A stretch of 64,000 nt of DNA. It comes from Algoriphagus aquimarinus. Lineage in GTDB: Bacteria > Bacteroidota > Bacteroidia > Cytophagales > Cyclobacteriaceae. Location of the stretch: assembly GCF_007997215.1 (NCBI RefSeq), contig NZ_VORW01000002.1, positions 124,001 to 188,000 of the forward strand, in the 5' to 3' direction. The notes below the pieces were generated by a model, which was not told the DNA's origin, searched no databases, and saw only the letters and a program-made list of their open reading frames with translations. Shown one piece after another: positions 7,789 to 16,342 of the stretch (position 1 is the stretch's first letter; each line of letters opens with the position of its first letter). The translations under genes were made by a program, and so were the position numbers.

Positions 7789-9144
7789 ATGACTATTAAA
7801 GATCATTTTAAAACAACTTTCATTTTGGCTTTCCCGGTAGTATTGAGCCAGTTAGGCCAAGTATTAGTTGGAGTGGCTGATAGTATGATGGTTGGCCGCA
7901 TGGGGGCGGTTCCACTGGCGGCAGCATCCTTGGGCAATAGTATATTTTTCGTGATACTCATGTTTGGAATGGGTATTTCAATGGGTATTACGCCTTTGGT
8001 TTCTGTGGCTGAGGGCAAAGGTAAGTTTAAGCGAATCGGCCATTTGTTTCAGCATGGCTTATGGATAAATATTGCCACGGCAGTGCTTCTTACCGTGGTG
8101 GTCATTGGTTTATCTCAAGGTCTTCATTTCTTAAATCAACCGGAAGAAGTAGTGATTCTTACGATCCCTTACCTCTATATAATTACCGCATCACTTTTGC
8201 CTTTCATGATTTTCCAGTCCTTTAAGCAGCTGGCAGAAGGGATTTCGCAGACAAAACAAGCGATGTACGTCACGATTTTTTGTAACGTAGTCAATGTATT
8301 TCTAAACTGGGTACTGATCTATGGGAATTTAGGCTTTCCAGAAATGGGGTTGAATGGGGCAGGAATAGCTACGTTGATATCCAGAGTTCTGATGCCAATC
8401 ATGATGGGCCTTTATGTATTGCGTTCCAAAAGATACAGCGTGTTTAATCTTCAGTTAGGCTTGGGTAAGCTGAGGTTTTTATTACTGAATAGAATTTTAA
8501 AAATTGGCGTCCCTACGGGGTTCCAATTTATTTTCGAAGTAAGTGCCTTCAGTGCTGCTGCCATCATGATGGGCTGGATAGGTGTAAATGCACTCGCTGC
8601 ACATCAAATTGCTATTAATTTAGCCTCAGTTAGCTATATGATGGTCTCTGGGCTGAGTACTGCCGGGATGATTCGTGTAAGTAATCAGATTGGGAGAAAT
8701 AACTTTAAAACCATGCGTGAAGCAGGAATGGTGGTTTTTGGAATGGCTCTGGTCTTCATGGCTATTACAGGCTTGGTGTTTATTCTCATGCGATCCTACC
8801 TACCTACACTCTATATAAATAATGATGAGGTAGTCGCAATGTCAGCTTCCTTGTTAATAATTGCTGGAATGTTCCAGCTTTCAGATGGTATTCAGGTTGC
8901 TGGTTTGGGAGTATTGAGGGGTATGGAAGATGTGCAGTTTCCAACAATAATTACACTAGTGGCTTATTGGGTAATTGGCCTTCCTTTAGGTTACTTCTTA
9001 GCTTTTGAGCTAGGCATGGCTGAAAAGGGAATTTGGTACGGTTTATTAATTGGACTTAGTATAACTGCTATAGTGCTATTTTACCGCTTTTATAAATTGA
9101 GTAATCGTATGATCGCTTCTAATAATCCGACTGTCACAGCCTAA
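7789..9144 (+). CDS. MATE family efflux transporter
   Basis: 451 residues with about twelve membrane helices in two bundles (about 10-215 and 240-440). It starts IKDHFKTTFILAFPVVLSQLGQVLVGVADSMMVG, the standard MATE opening with the MVGRMG loop. Family members export cationic drugs or other small molecules by Na+ or H+ antiport. It starts one base after the NUDIX gene stop. Confidence 0.94.
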   Translation: MTIKDHFKTTFILAFPVVLSQLGQVLVGVADSMMVGRMGAVPLAAASLGNSIFFVILMFGMGISMGITPLVSVAEGKGKFKRIGHLFQHGLWINIATAVLLTVVVIGLSQGLHFLNQPEEVVILTIPYLYIITASLLPFMIFQSFKQLAEGISQTKQAMYVTIFCNVVNVFLNWVLIYGNLGFPEMGLNGAGIATLISRVLMPIMMGLYVLRSKRYSVFNLQLGLGKLRFLLLNRILKIGVPTGFQFIFEVSAFSAAAIMMGWIGVNALAAHQIAINLASVSYMMVSGLSTAGMIRVSNQIGRNNFKTMREAGMVVFGMALVFMAITGLVFILMRSYLPTLYINNDEVVAMSASLLIIAGMFQLSDGIQVAGLGVLRGMEDVQFPTIITLVAYWVIGLPLGYFLAFELGMAEKGIWYGLLIGLSITAIVLFYRFYKLSNRMIASNNPTVTA

Positions 9145-9269
9145 GAGTTCTTGACTAGAATCGTTCTTCCTAATTATACTTTTTGTTTCATTTGTATATC
9201 CGTTTTTCTGCCAGTAAGGGTCAAAAACAAAATAGGGTATGGTTAACTCAAACATTGAGGCCACTTCGG

Positions 9270-9299
9270 TCACCCGTCTTCGGTCGTCTGACCGGGTGA
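9270..9299. repeat. GC-rich palindromic hairpin (REP-like)
   Basis: Arms TCACCCG and CGGGTGA enclose a 16-base loop that itself holds CGGTCGTC/TGACCG-type symmetry, and CTTCGGTC occurs twice in the block (9264-9271 and 9279-9285). The block is far richer in G+C than the surrounding spacer between the MATE and M24 peptidase genes. It looks like a dispersed palindromic repeat rather than a terminator because no T run follows. Confidence 0.4.
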
Positions 9300-9373
9300 G
9301 CAAAGAAAAATTGGCTGCTGGCATGATTACGGATAATCATATTGTTTTATATTCAGGACTAATCCATCCTCAT

Positions 9374-10726
9374 ATGATCAAAAAGCTACTCTTCGTATTC
9401 TCTTTATTCCTAATTTCTAATCTAAGTTCTTCCCAAGATTTGGCCGTTCTGACGCAGCGCGAACAAGCTGAGGTGATAGATAGCTGGTTGGAATACCGTA
9501 TTCAGAACTTGCTTCCAAGTCTAATGACTGAAACTGGAGTAGATATGTGGGTGGTGATATCCAGGGAATACAATGAAGACCCAGTGATCCGAACCATGCT
9601 TCCTGCTGCGTGGATGGCGGCGAGGAGGAGAACGATTCTGGTGATGTATCAGCCTTCGGCAAATGCTCCTGTGGAAACGTACGCTGTGGCAAGATATGAT
9701 GTAGGGAAATCTTTCAAAAGAGCTTGGGATCCCGAGACTCAGCCTGATCAGTGGAAGGCATTGATGGAATTGATTTTATCAAAAAATCCGAAGAAAATAG
9801 GGCTGAATTACGCAAAGGATTATGGACATGCAGACGGTTTGACCACCAATGAGCACCAAGTGTTTTTAGAATATTTGCCTCAAAATCTTCAGTCTAATGT
9901 AGTTTCTGCACAAACACTTGCTGTTCGCTGGTTAGAAACTAGAACTCAGCCTGAAATGGCCACTTACAAGCATATTCAGGAAATCGCACATTCCATAGTG
10001 AGTCAAGGGCTTTCTGAAGTGGTGATCACACCTGGTGTGACTACTACAGAAGATGTGGTCTGGTGGTATAGAGAGAAAATCAAAGAGTTGAAATTAGACA
10101 CTTGGTTTCATCCATCTGTGGATATTCAGCGTGCCGATCCTGCAAACAATGAGCAAAACAGAAACTTTGCAACCAAGTCCCCTGAGTCAGTGATTTTGCC
10201 GGGTGATTTGCTGCATGTGGATTTTGGGATTACTTATCTCAGATTAAATACAGATACACAGGAAATGGCTTATGTGCTAAAAGCAGGCGAGACTGAAGTT
10301 CCAGCGTATTTAAGCAAAGCTTTTGACCAAGGAAATAGAGTTCAGGATATCTTGACTTCCAATTTTGTAGCAGGGAAAACAGGTAATGAAATTCTCAGAG
10401 CTTCCCGTAAAGTGCTGGATGCAGAAGGAATTCGTGGAAGTATCTATACGCATCCTTTAGGCTTTTATGGGCATTCCGCTGGCCCAACGATAGGCATGTG
10501 GGATAATCAAGGCGATACGCCTGGAGCTGGCGACTTTCCACTTCACGCTAATACTGGCTATGCTATCGAATTGAATGCTGTAGTTTTTGTGCAGGAATGG
10601 AATAAAGATGTGAGAATCATGCTGGAAGAAGGAGCCTTATTTGATGGCAAAAAAGTGATTTATTACAATGGTCGCCAGAAAGTGATTTTTTCAATTCCTA
10701 GAGTAAATAAACATCTTGGGTATTAA
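9374..10726 (+). CDS. Secreted M24 (pita-bread) metallopeptidase
   Basis: About 450 residues. I place the start at 9374, where MIKKLLFVFSLFLISNLSSSQ forms a signal peptide; the frame is open further upstream but crosses the GC-rich hairpin. The N-terminal creatinase-like domain precedes the pita-bread fold. Metal-ligand candidates include the Asp residues of HVDFGITY, the His of HPLGFYGHSAG, the Glu of ELNAVVF and the Glu of MLEEGALF. Family members remove N-terminal residues from X-Pro peptides or act on related bonds; exact substrate is unknown. Its 3' end overlaps the convergent MFS gene by four bases. Confidence 0.88.
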   Translation: MIKKLLFVFSLFLISNLSSSQDLAVLTQREQAEVIDSWLEYRIQNLLPSLMTETGVDMWVVISREYNEDPVIRTMLPAAWMAARRRTILVMYQPSANAPVETYAVARYDVGKSFKRAWDPETQPDQWKALMELILSKNPKKIGLNYAKDYGHADGLTTNEHQVFLEYLPQNLQSNVVSAQTLAVRWLETRTQPEMATYKHIQEIAHSIVSQGLSEVVITPGVTTTEDVVWWYREKIKELKLDTWFHPSVDIQRADPANNEQNRNFATKSPESVILPGDLLHVDFGITYLRLNTDTQEMAYVLKAGETEVPAYLSKAFDQGNRVQDILTSNFVAGKTGNEILRASRKVLDAEGIRGSIYTHPLGFYGHSAGPTIGMWDNQGDTPGAGDFPLHANTGYAIELNAVVFVQEWNKDVRIMLEEGALFDGKKVIYYNGRQKVIFSIPRVNKHLGY

Positions 10727-11901
10727 GCAGTCTCAGGTATTCGGTTTTCCCTTTTGATAAAAAGCAGAAAAATGAACGCAATCCCAGCAAAACCCGCGCT
10801 GGTTAGGAATACCAAGCGGAAGTTGTCTGCACTATTTGCGAAAAGAAATCCTGAAGTAAGTGCTCCTATACCTATTCCAGCTTCTAAAGCGATATACATC
10901 GTAGCTAGTGCACGTCCTCGAAACTTATCAAGTGACAGATCTATGACCCATGCCGCCGTGGTAGGACTGTACATTCCTACTGCACATCCAAAAAGAACAC
11001 CTGATCCCAGCAAGGCAAATTTGGTTTCTGCAAAAGCAATCAAAACCATTGCGCAAATTAAGGTCGCGCTGGCAGCTTGCATTACTGGCACTCTGCCATA
11101 ACGGTCAGATGTTTTGCCAGCTAATAACCTGATTCCTAATGAAGAAAGTGTAAACACCCCAAAGAATAGCCCTTTGTTTTCAATGCCTAAGTAGGTAGAG
11201 AAATCTGGGATAATAGTAAGAACTACCCCAAAAGAGAAGCAACAAAGGAATAGAATCCCTGAAGGCACAAGCACTCGCTTTTCAATAATTTCATGCTTTT
11301 TTAGTTGCAACATTTTCCATGAAATCTTCTCTTTGTTTGGAAGGGTTTCTTTTAGCTTTAGTAGAATTAGGATAGAAAATATAGCAGTAAAAGCAGAAAC
11401 ATAGAAAACTGTTTCAATCGAAAATAGTGTAGCTAGCCATCCGCCTATGGCAGGTCCAGCTGCCATTCCCATAGACCCGAAAAGCGAAAATAAGCCCATA
11501 GCTTCGCCTCGCTTCTGATAAGGAACAATGTCTGCAACATAAGCTGAAGCTCCAGTGGGAGTGAAGCCTGTAGAGAATCCATGTGCAAATCGCAAAAATA
11601 AAAATCCACCTACAAAACTGAGGAGGGGATATAGCATTCCGACTACGAAGCATACACTTGCTCCAATCATCATTACCGGGATTCTTCCGATTTTATCTGC
11701 AAGCTTTCCGCTAAATGGTCTGGAAAGCCCCGCTGATAGTGTAAATAAAGCAATGATAAAACCCTTGTAATCTTCTCCGCCTAATGAGGTAAGGTAATCC
11801 GGAAGCTCCGGGATAATCATGTTAAAAGATGAAAAAAATAAGAACGAGCTCATGCAGAGTAGCGAAAAATCTACTGAAAAAAATGAGGCCCGTATTTTCA
11901 T
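10723..11901 (-). CDS. MFS transporter
   Basis: 392 residues, about twelve membrane helices. The A-motif is present in both halves (GKLADKIGRIPVM and GKTSDRYGRVPVM), with the C-motif-like GPAIGGWLA in helix 5, which points to the drug:H+ antiporter-1 branch. Substrate not predictable. Its start codon lies only 20-odd bases from the prfB terminator, so it has its own promoter. Convergent with the M24 peptidase gene. Confidence 0.92.
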   Translation of the reverse strand: MKIRASFFSVDFSLLCMSSFLFFSSFNMIIPELPDYLTSLGGEDYKGFIIALFTLSAGLSRPFSGKLADKIGRIPVMMIGASVCFVVGMLYPLLSFVGGFLFLRFAHGFSTGFTPTGASAYVADIVPYQKRGEAMGLFSLFGSMGMAAGPAIGGWLATLFSIETVFYVSAFTAIFSILILLKLKETLPNKEKISWKMLQLKKHEIIEKRVLVPSGILFLCCFSFGVVLTIIPDFSTYLGIENKGLFFGVFTLSSLGIRLLAGKTSDRYGRVPVMQAASATLICAMVLIAFAETKFALLGSGVLFGCAVGMYSPTTAAWVIDLSLDKFRGRALATMYIALEAGIGIGALTSGFLFANSADNFRLVFLTSAGFAGIAFIFLLFIKRENRIPETA

Positions 11902-11920
11902 AAAAAGCTTGTGTAAGGAA

Positions 11921-11946
11921 AAAGGCCAGAAATTAATCCTGGCCTC
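11921..11946 (-). terminator. Rho-independent terminator after prfB
   Basis: On the minus strand GGCCAG - nine-base loop - CTGGCC is followed by TTTTT. It sits immediately downstream of the prfB stop and separates prfB from the MFS gene. Confidence 0.85.
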
Positions 11947-11951
11947 TAGTA

Positions 11952-13053
11952 TTAGTCTTTTTTTACTTGCTCTTCGCTTTGCGCGAGCAAGAATGCTTTC
12001 ATAAAACCATTTAATCCTCCATCGAGCACGTGCTGCGTGTCAGAAGTCTCAAAATTCGTCCGGTTATCCTTCACTAGTTTATAGGGATGGAGTACATAAT
12101 TTCGGATCTGTGAACCAAAATCTACACGCATCTTGGAAGATTCGATCTTTGCGATTTCTGCATTTCTCTTTTCCAATTCCATCTGAAACAAGCGAGATTT
12201 AAGCATTTGCATGGCTTTCTCTCTGTTGGCAAGTTGAGAACGCTCAATCTGACAAACCACCACGATTCCAGTAGGCTTGTGAGTCAATTGAACTTTGGTT
12301 TCCACCTTGTTCACGTTCTGTCCACCAGCACCACCTGATCTAGAGGTATGCAATTCCACATCTGCAGGATTGATTTCGATTTCTATCGAATCATCTACTT
12401 CTGGGTAAGCATACACTGAGGCAAAAGAAGTATGTCTTCTTCCTCCTGAATCGAATGGAGAGATTCGAACTAAGCGGTGAACACCAGTCTCGGATTTCAA
12501 AAATCCATAAGCTAGTGGCCCTTCAAATTCCAGTGTACAGGATTTGATACCGGCAACTTCCCCTGGCTGTATGTCCACTTCACGAACTTTATAGCCATTT
12601 TTCTCGCCCCACATGATATACATTCTCATGAGGATAGAGGCCCAGTCGTTACTTTCTGTTCCACCAGCTCCAGGATTGATTTCTAATACTGCATTCAGCT
12701 GATCTTCTTCCGAAGAGAGCATTTTTTTAAGTTCCAGCTCCTGTACTTCAGCTTCAGCTTTAGTGTACTCGGTTTTGATTTCTTCTTCAGAAACCTCACC
12801 TGCGCTATAGAACTCATACAATACGTCGAGATCCTCGATGAGCTTATTGAGTGATTCAAATGAACTTGTCCAAGTTTTTCTTGCTTGAATCTGTTTCATG
12901 CTTTTTTCTGCCTCTTCTGGGTTATTCCAAAAGTCAGGCTGGGCCGATATGGCCTCTAGGTCTTCTATTTCTTCAATCTTACGATCGTAGTCAAAGATAC
13001 CTCCTCAAAGCCGATGTGCGGGCTTTCAAGTCTTTCAGTTGTTCTGAAGTCAT
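11952..13053 (-). CDS. prfB: Peptide chain release factor 2, programmed +1 frameshift
   Basis: Recognises UAA/UGA stop codons. The gene starts at 13053 with a 20-codon zero frame ([20 protein letters not shown]) that ends in TGA at 12993-12991. A +1 shift at CTT-TGA-C continues as [16 protein letters not shown], giving a predicted 366-residue protein, the normal RF2 length. The stop-recognition motif SPF is present ([11 protein letters not shown]) and the peptidyl hydrolysis motif GGQ occurs in [13 protein letters not shown] conventional single-frame reading would wrongly begin at 12899 ([10 protein letters not shown]) and lose 51 residues. Flanked by its own terminator. Confidence 0.96.
12990..13005 (-). 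promoter_or_regulatory. RF2 autoregulatory +1 frameshift site
   Basis: On the minus strand it reads AGGAGG-TAT-CTT-TGA-C: an internal Shine-Dalgarno (13005-13000) three bases before the slippery CTT and an in-frame TGA with the poor context base C. This is the textbook prfB arrangement, by which low RF2 raises frameshifting and so RF2 synthesis. Confidence 0.96.
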
Positions 13054-13119
13054 CTGTCTAGGTTAAAATTTAGGGTGCAAAAGTCCGAAATAATATCTGT
13101 TTATACCAGTAATCATCCA

Positions 13120-13626
13120 TTAATCCATTCTCATTTGGATAAGCTGAATCTTATTTCGGCCTGTATTCTTAAATGTTTTGTAGCGTAACGGTAGCAAAGC
13201 AATACCAGTTCCTAATAAAATTCCTGAGGCAAGTCCCACACCGCTACTTATTGAAAACTCTTGTTCGTGATATATACTGTTAATAGATTCAGCGCCCAGC
13301 AATATTGCGCCAGCCCCAATGGTTAGTACATTCAGCGCACTTAAAGTGCCATTTCTACGGTCTTTATCTCGAATATCTACTTCTGTAATAGTCTCAGGCG
13401 AAAGAATATTTTCGCTGAGGTAGATGAAATTATTATCTATGCTCTTGATTACATCCGTGACGAAGTAGTCAATTTTTGTGCTTTTGTAGGTGATGGTTTC
13501 ACCGGGGTAATAACGAATTTGAGATTTTTGTTTTGCTCCTCTTTTCAGAATAATGAAATCTGTCTTTTGAGCAAAGGAGGACAGAGAGGCTGTGAAAATC
13601 AGAAAAAGGACTAGAATGCTTTTCAT
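13120..13626 (-). CDS. Secreted protein of unknown function
   Basis: 168 residues when started at 13626 (MKSILVLFLIFTASLSSFAQK), which places a clean signal peptide with AQ/K cleavage at the N-terminus; an in-frame upstream ATG at 13644 adds six residues. The mature part begins TDFIILKRGAKQKSQIRYYPGETI, a beta-rich region reminiscent of Bacteroidota envelope proteins that bind nothing recognisable, and a central hydrophobic pair (LSALNVLTIGAGAILLG and GVGLASGILLGTGIALL) suggests membrane attachment. No family recognised. Confidence 0.75.
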   Translation of the reverse strand: MKSILVLFLIFTASLSSFAQKTDFIILKRGAKQKSQIRYYPGETITYKSTKIDYFVTDVIKSIDNNFIYLSENILSPETITEVDIRDKDRRNGTLSALNVLTIGAGAILLGAESINSIYHEQEFSISSGVGLASGILLGTGIALLPLRYKTFKNTGRNKIQLIQMRMD

Positions 13627-13763
13627 GGTACTAAATAAAAACAAAATGGGGAAAGATCATGGTATGTATTCCAGAATTTTGGACAAGTAAGGATATTATT
13701 TAACTAAGACATCTGTAAAACGAAATCTTGGGCTGATTTACTCCCGTTGAGGTTTGTGTTTTT

Positions 13764-13787
13764 ATTTAAGATAAAATTGTCTTAAAT
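13764..13787. promoter_or_regulatory. Operator copy 1: 24-bp inverted repeat before the Rrf2 gene
   Basis: Perfect 8-bp arms ATTTAAGA and TCTTAAAT separated by TAAAATTG. It overlaps the -33 TTG of the promoter at 13777-13808, so a bound repressor would block it. A second copy with identical arms lies at 14276-14299, just before the next gene. The pattern fits an autoregulating Rrf2-type repressor. Confidence 0.82.
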
Positions 13788-13808
13788 AAAAAAGATCACT
13801 TACATTTG
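13777..13808 (+). promoter_or_regulatory. Promoter of the Rrf2 gene
   Basis: TTG (13777-13779), 21-nt spacer, TACATTTG (13801-13808): a full match to the Bacteroidota TTG-N17-23-TAnnTTTG promoter, 18 nt before the ATG at 13827. The -33 part lies in the second half of operator copy 1. Confidence 0.75.
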
Positions 13809-13826
13809 GATAATTAAAGACAAGCA

Positions 13827-14261
13827 ATGTTTTCAAAAGCCACTGAATACGGAATTAAAGCAATCATTTATATAGCCTCTCAGTCCATGCTCGAAAGACG
13901 CGTGAAGATAGGGGAGGTGGTTGAGCATATTGACTCACCGGTGGCTTTCACAGCCAAAATTGTAGGTGCCTTGGTGAAAGTGGGTATTGTTCAATCTATC
14001 ACTGGACCATATGGAGGTTTCTACATCGACAGACATCGTATGGATCAAATTAAGATGATTGACATCGTCACAGCCATTGATGGCGATTCTATTTTCAATG
14101 GTTGTGGTCTGGGGCTTAAGGAATGTGATGATGAACAGCCTTGTCCAATGCATTATAAGTTTGTCCAAATCAGAGCTGATCTTAAGGATATGCTTAATTC
14201 CACTTCTATTTTGGAATTGGCAGAAGGACTAAAGTCTGGTAAGTCCATTTTAATGCGCTAA
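13827..14261 (+). CDS. Rrf2 family regulator, NsrR-like
   Basis: 144 residues. N-terminal winged HTH (ATEYGIKAIIYIASQS... GEVVEHIDSPVAFTAKIVGALVKVGIV) and the Rrf2 wing GPYGGFYI. Three cysteines in NGCGLGLKECDDEQPCPMH (about residues 92-107; C-x6-C-x5-C) are placed as in Fe-S-binding Rrf2 regulators such as NsrR and IscR. It is bracketed by two identical-arm operators and is followed by RIC and hemerythrin genes, so a nitric-oxide or Fe-S-damage sensor is the best inference. It could also be called IscR-like, but no isc or suf genes are present here. Confidence 0.88.
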   Translation: MFSKATEYGIKAIIYIASQSMLERRVKIGEVVEHIDSPVAFTAKIVGALVKVGIVQSITGPYGGFYIDRHRMDQIKMIDIVTAIDGDSIFNGCGLGLKECDDEQPCPMHYKFVQIRADLKDMLNSTSILELAEGLKSGKSILMR

Positions 14262-14275
14262 AAAAATTTTACTCT

Positions 14276-14299
14276 ATTTAAGACAAAATTATCTTAAAT
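14276..14299. promoter_or_regulatory. Operator copy 2: 24-bp inverted repeat before the membrane-protein gene
   Basis: Arms ATTTAAGA and TCTTAAAT with the spacer CAAAATTA, differing from copy 1 only in the spacer. It ends on the base before the ATG at 14300, so a bound repressor would cover the translation start region or an adjacent internal promoter. Confidence 0.8.
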
Positions 14300-14761
14300 A
14301 TGAAATTACCTCATACAAGAAATATGTCCAGTGTTAAAAACCCCATTTCTCTAATATCCACCTTTCTCTGGCTTGGATTTGTGTGTGCTATCAGCTTTAT
14401 GGAAGCATGGTTAAAGTTCAGTGCGCCGGGAATTACGCTTCCCTTGGGACTAGGTATTGGGAGATTGGTTTTTGAAGCATTGAACAAAGTAGAGTGGGTT
14501 TTTGCATTAGCAATCTTAATGAGTGGATTTATGGTGAAAGAAAAATGGCTTTCGCTAAAAACTCTCGTATTTGGATTAGCTCTTATTCTACTGATCATTC
14601 AAACCTTATGGACACTGCCAGCCCTTGATGCGCGTGCAGAATTGTACATCACAGATCAACCAGTCCCAGCCTCCAATCTTCATTTTTACTATGTAGCAAT
14701 GGAAGTTTTCAAGGTGGTATCTCTCATACTATTCGGAATTAAACACTTTAAATCAAACTAA
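14300..14761 (+). CDS. Small four-helix membrane protein of the Rrf2 regulon
   Basis: 153 residues with four hydrophobic segments (about 18-38, 60-80, 85-110 and 128-148 by eye). Polar residues near helices include MEAWLKF, ALNKVEWVF, a LHFYYVAMEVF stretch and several Trp. I recognise no family. Its start abuts operator copy 2 and its stop is two bases from the RIC start, so it is under the same control and probably works with Fe-S repair or NO defence in the inner membrane. An in-frame ATG at 14324 could be an alternative start. Confidence 0.82.
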   Translation: MKLPHTRNMSSVKNPISLISTFLWLGFVCAISFMEAWLKFSAPGITLPLGLGIGRLVFEALNKVEWVFALAILMSGFMVKEKWLSLKTLVFGLALILLIIQTLWTLPALDARAELYITDQPVPASNLHFYYVAMEVFKVVSLILFGIKHFKSN

Positions 14762-14763
14762 TT

Positions 14764-15492
14764 ATGACTCCTACAAGCAACTCTATCATCGGCGAATTGG
14801 TAGCTCAAGATTACCGTTTTGCCACTGTTTTTCAGCAAAACAAAATTGACTTTTGCTGTCAAGGCAATAGAACTATCGAAGAGGCCTGTGCCAAAAAAAG
14901 TGTAAACATCGATCAGCTTATCAAAGAATTGAAAGCGGCATCTAAATCAGATGAAGCATCATCCACTGACTTTAACTCTTGGCCGCTAGACCTTTTGGCT
15001 ACTTATATCGAGAAAAAACACCATCGTTATGTGGAATCTAGAATCACTGAGATCAAGCCTATGCTTGCTAAAATCGTGAAAGTACATGGTGATTTGCATC
15101 CTGAGTTATTGGAGGTAGAAGAGTTATTTCTAGGGTCGGCTGGAGAACTTACTGCACACATGAAGAAAGAAGAGTTTATTTTATTTCCTTTCGTCAAAAA
15201 ACTGGTTCAAGCGTCTGAAGATAAAACGGAATTGACTCCTGGTCATTTTGGAACAGTGGCCAATCCAGTAGCTATGATGATGGATGAGCATGAAGCGGAA
15301 GGAGAGCGATTTAGAAAAATTGCTGAGCTGACCAATGATTACACTCCTCCACTAGGTGCTTGTACCACATATATGGTTACCTTCTCGCTATTGAAGGAAT
15401 TTGAACAGGATCTGCATCTGCATATTCATCTCGAGAACAATATTTTATTTCCTAAAGCAATTGAACTGGAGAAATCCCTAGTCTATGCCTAA
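14764..15492 (+). CDS. ric: Iron-sulfur cluster repair di-iron protein (RIC/ScdA/YtfE)
   Basis: 242 residues. The N-terminal DUF542 domain holds the CCQGNRTIEEAC motif (Cys31-Cys32), and the hemerythrin-like C-terminal domain supplies the di-iron ligands: HHRYVE, HGDLHPEL, HMKKEE, MMDEHEAEG and HLHIHLENNILFP. Family members repair Fe-S clusters damaged by nitric oxide or oxidants in the cytoplasm. Overlaps the next gene by eight bases (translational coupling). Confidence 0.93.
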   Translation: MTPTSNSIIGELVAQDYRFATVFQQNKIDFCCQGNRTIEEACAKKSVNIDQLIKELKAASKSDEASSTDFNSWPLDLLATYIEKKHHRYVESRITEIKPMLAKIVKVHGDLHPELLEVEELFLGSAGELTAHMKKEEFILFPFVKKLVQASEDKTELTPGHFGTVANPVAMMMDEHEAEGERFRKIAELTNDYTPPLGACTTYMVTFSLLKEFEQDLHLHIHLENNILFPKAIELEKSLVYA

Positions 15493-15955
15493 TCTACCGA
15501 TTAAAAGACATGTAGCACTTCAACCTTTAAGTCGTGATCATCATCACGGCTTATTGTTCTGTTGGAAAATCAGATCCGGAGTAAAGCGGGGCATAGATAC
15601 CAGCAGAATGGAAGCTCATGCTGCTTGGTTCTGGAATTCACATTTAGAATTTCATTTTGCAGAGGAGGAAGAATTTGTATTTCCAATTTTGGGCAAGGAA
15701 AATGAATTGATTCAACAAGCACTAGCCGAACATGCTGAGTTAAAAAAGTTGTTTTCACAAGAAGATATGGACTTTGAATTTTTGAATTATCTTCAGATCG
15801 CTTTAGAAAAACATATACGATTTGAAGAACGTATCCTTTTCAATGAAATTCAAGAAGTAGCTAGTCCTGAGCAATTGGCGATGGTAGATCAACACAATGC
15901 TGCTGGTCAAGAGGAATTGGAATGGGAAGATGATTATTGGAATTGGAAAAGTTAG
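15485..15955 (+). CDS. Hemerythrin domain protein
   Basis: 156 residues, four-helix hemerythrin fold. Candidate iron ligands are spread as expected: LSRDHHHGLLF (about 15-23), HLEFHFAEEEEFVFP (about 56-70), HAELKKL and EKHIRFEERILF. The start lies inside the RIC gene (8-nt overlap), so its synthesis is coupled to RIC. It is likely an O2, NO or iron-handling partner of RIC; family members of this kind are poorly characterised. Confidence 0.88.
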   Translation: MPNLPIKRHVALQPLSRDHHHGLLFCWKIRSGVKRGIDTSRMEAHAAWFWNSHLEFHFAEEEEFVFPILGKENELIQQALAEHAELKKLFSQEDMDFEFLNYLQIALEKHIRFEERILFNEIQEVASPEQLAMVDQHNAAGQEELEWEDDYWNWKS

Positions 15956-16342
15956 ATAAGTATTGAATTTGACTTGAGGCTAAAGTGTCTCTCAGCATGA
16001 ACATTACAGGTATTTGGCTGATTTTTTCGTTGAATTTTCAACCTTAATCCCTGAGTAACGTAAGTGGTATAAGTTATACAAATAGCGATCAATTTAGATT
16101 TTGCTATTTTTTAAAATCTGGCCTTGCTTGGAACCTCAACTGTCATATAAATCCTTCGGTAAATTTCCTGTAGCTCCAGCTATTGGCCCGGACATTTGTG
16201 TGTTTTGCCAAAAGAACAAAGCCTTTATTTCTTAGCCCTCAGTGATTTTTAGTATTACCTAAGGAGGGCAATTTACCAGTCTTCTCACTATCCTTCACCC
16301 TGTACTATTTGTGCCGGGTTCACTTACTTATTTCAGAAAAAT
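15956..16342. other. Intergenic region, nothing recognised
   Basis: 387 nt between the hemerythrin gene and the Rnk-like gene. I see no convincing open frame, RNA fold, repeat or terminator here beyond short AT-rich runs. Confidence 0.4.

Noticed and set aside
12851..13066. 71-codon plus-strand frame over the prfB start
   Set aside because: It lies antisense to the frameshift region of prfB and has no family features.
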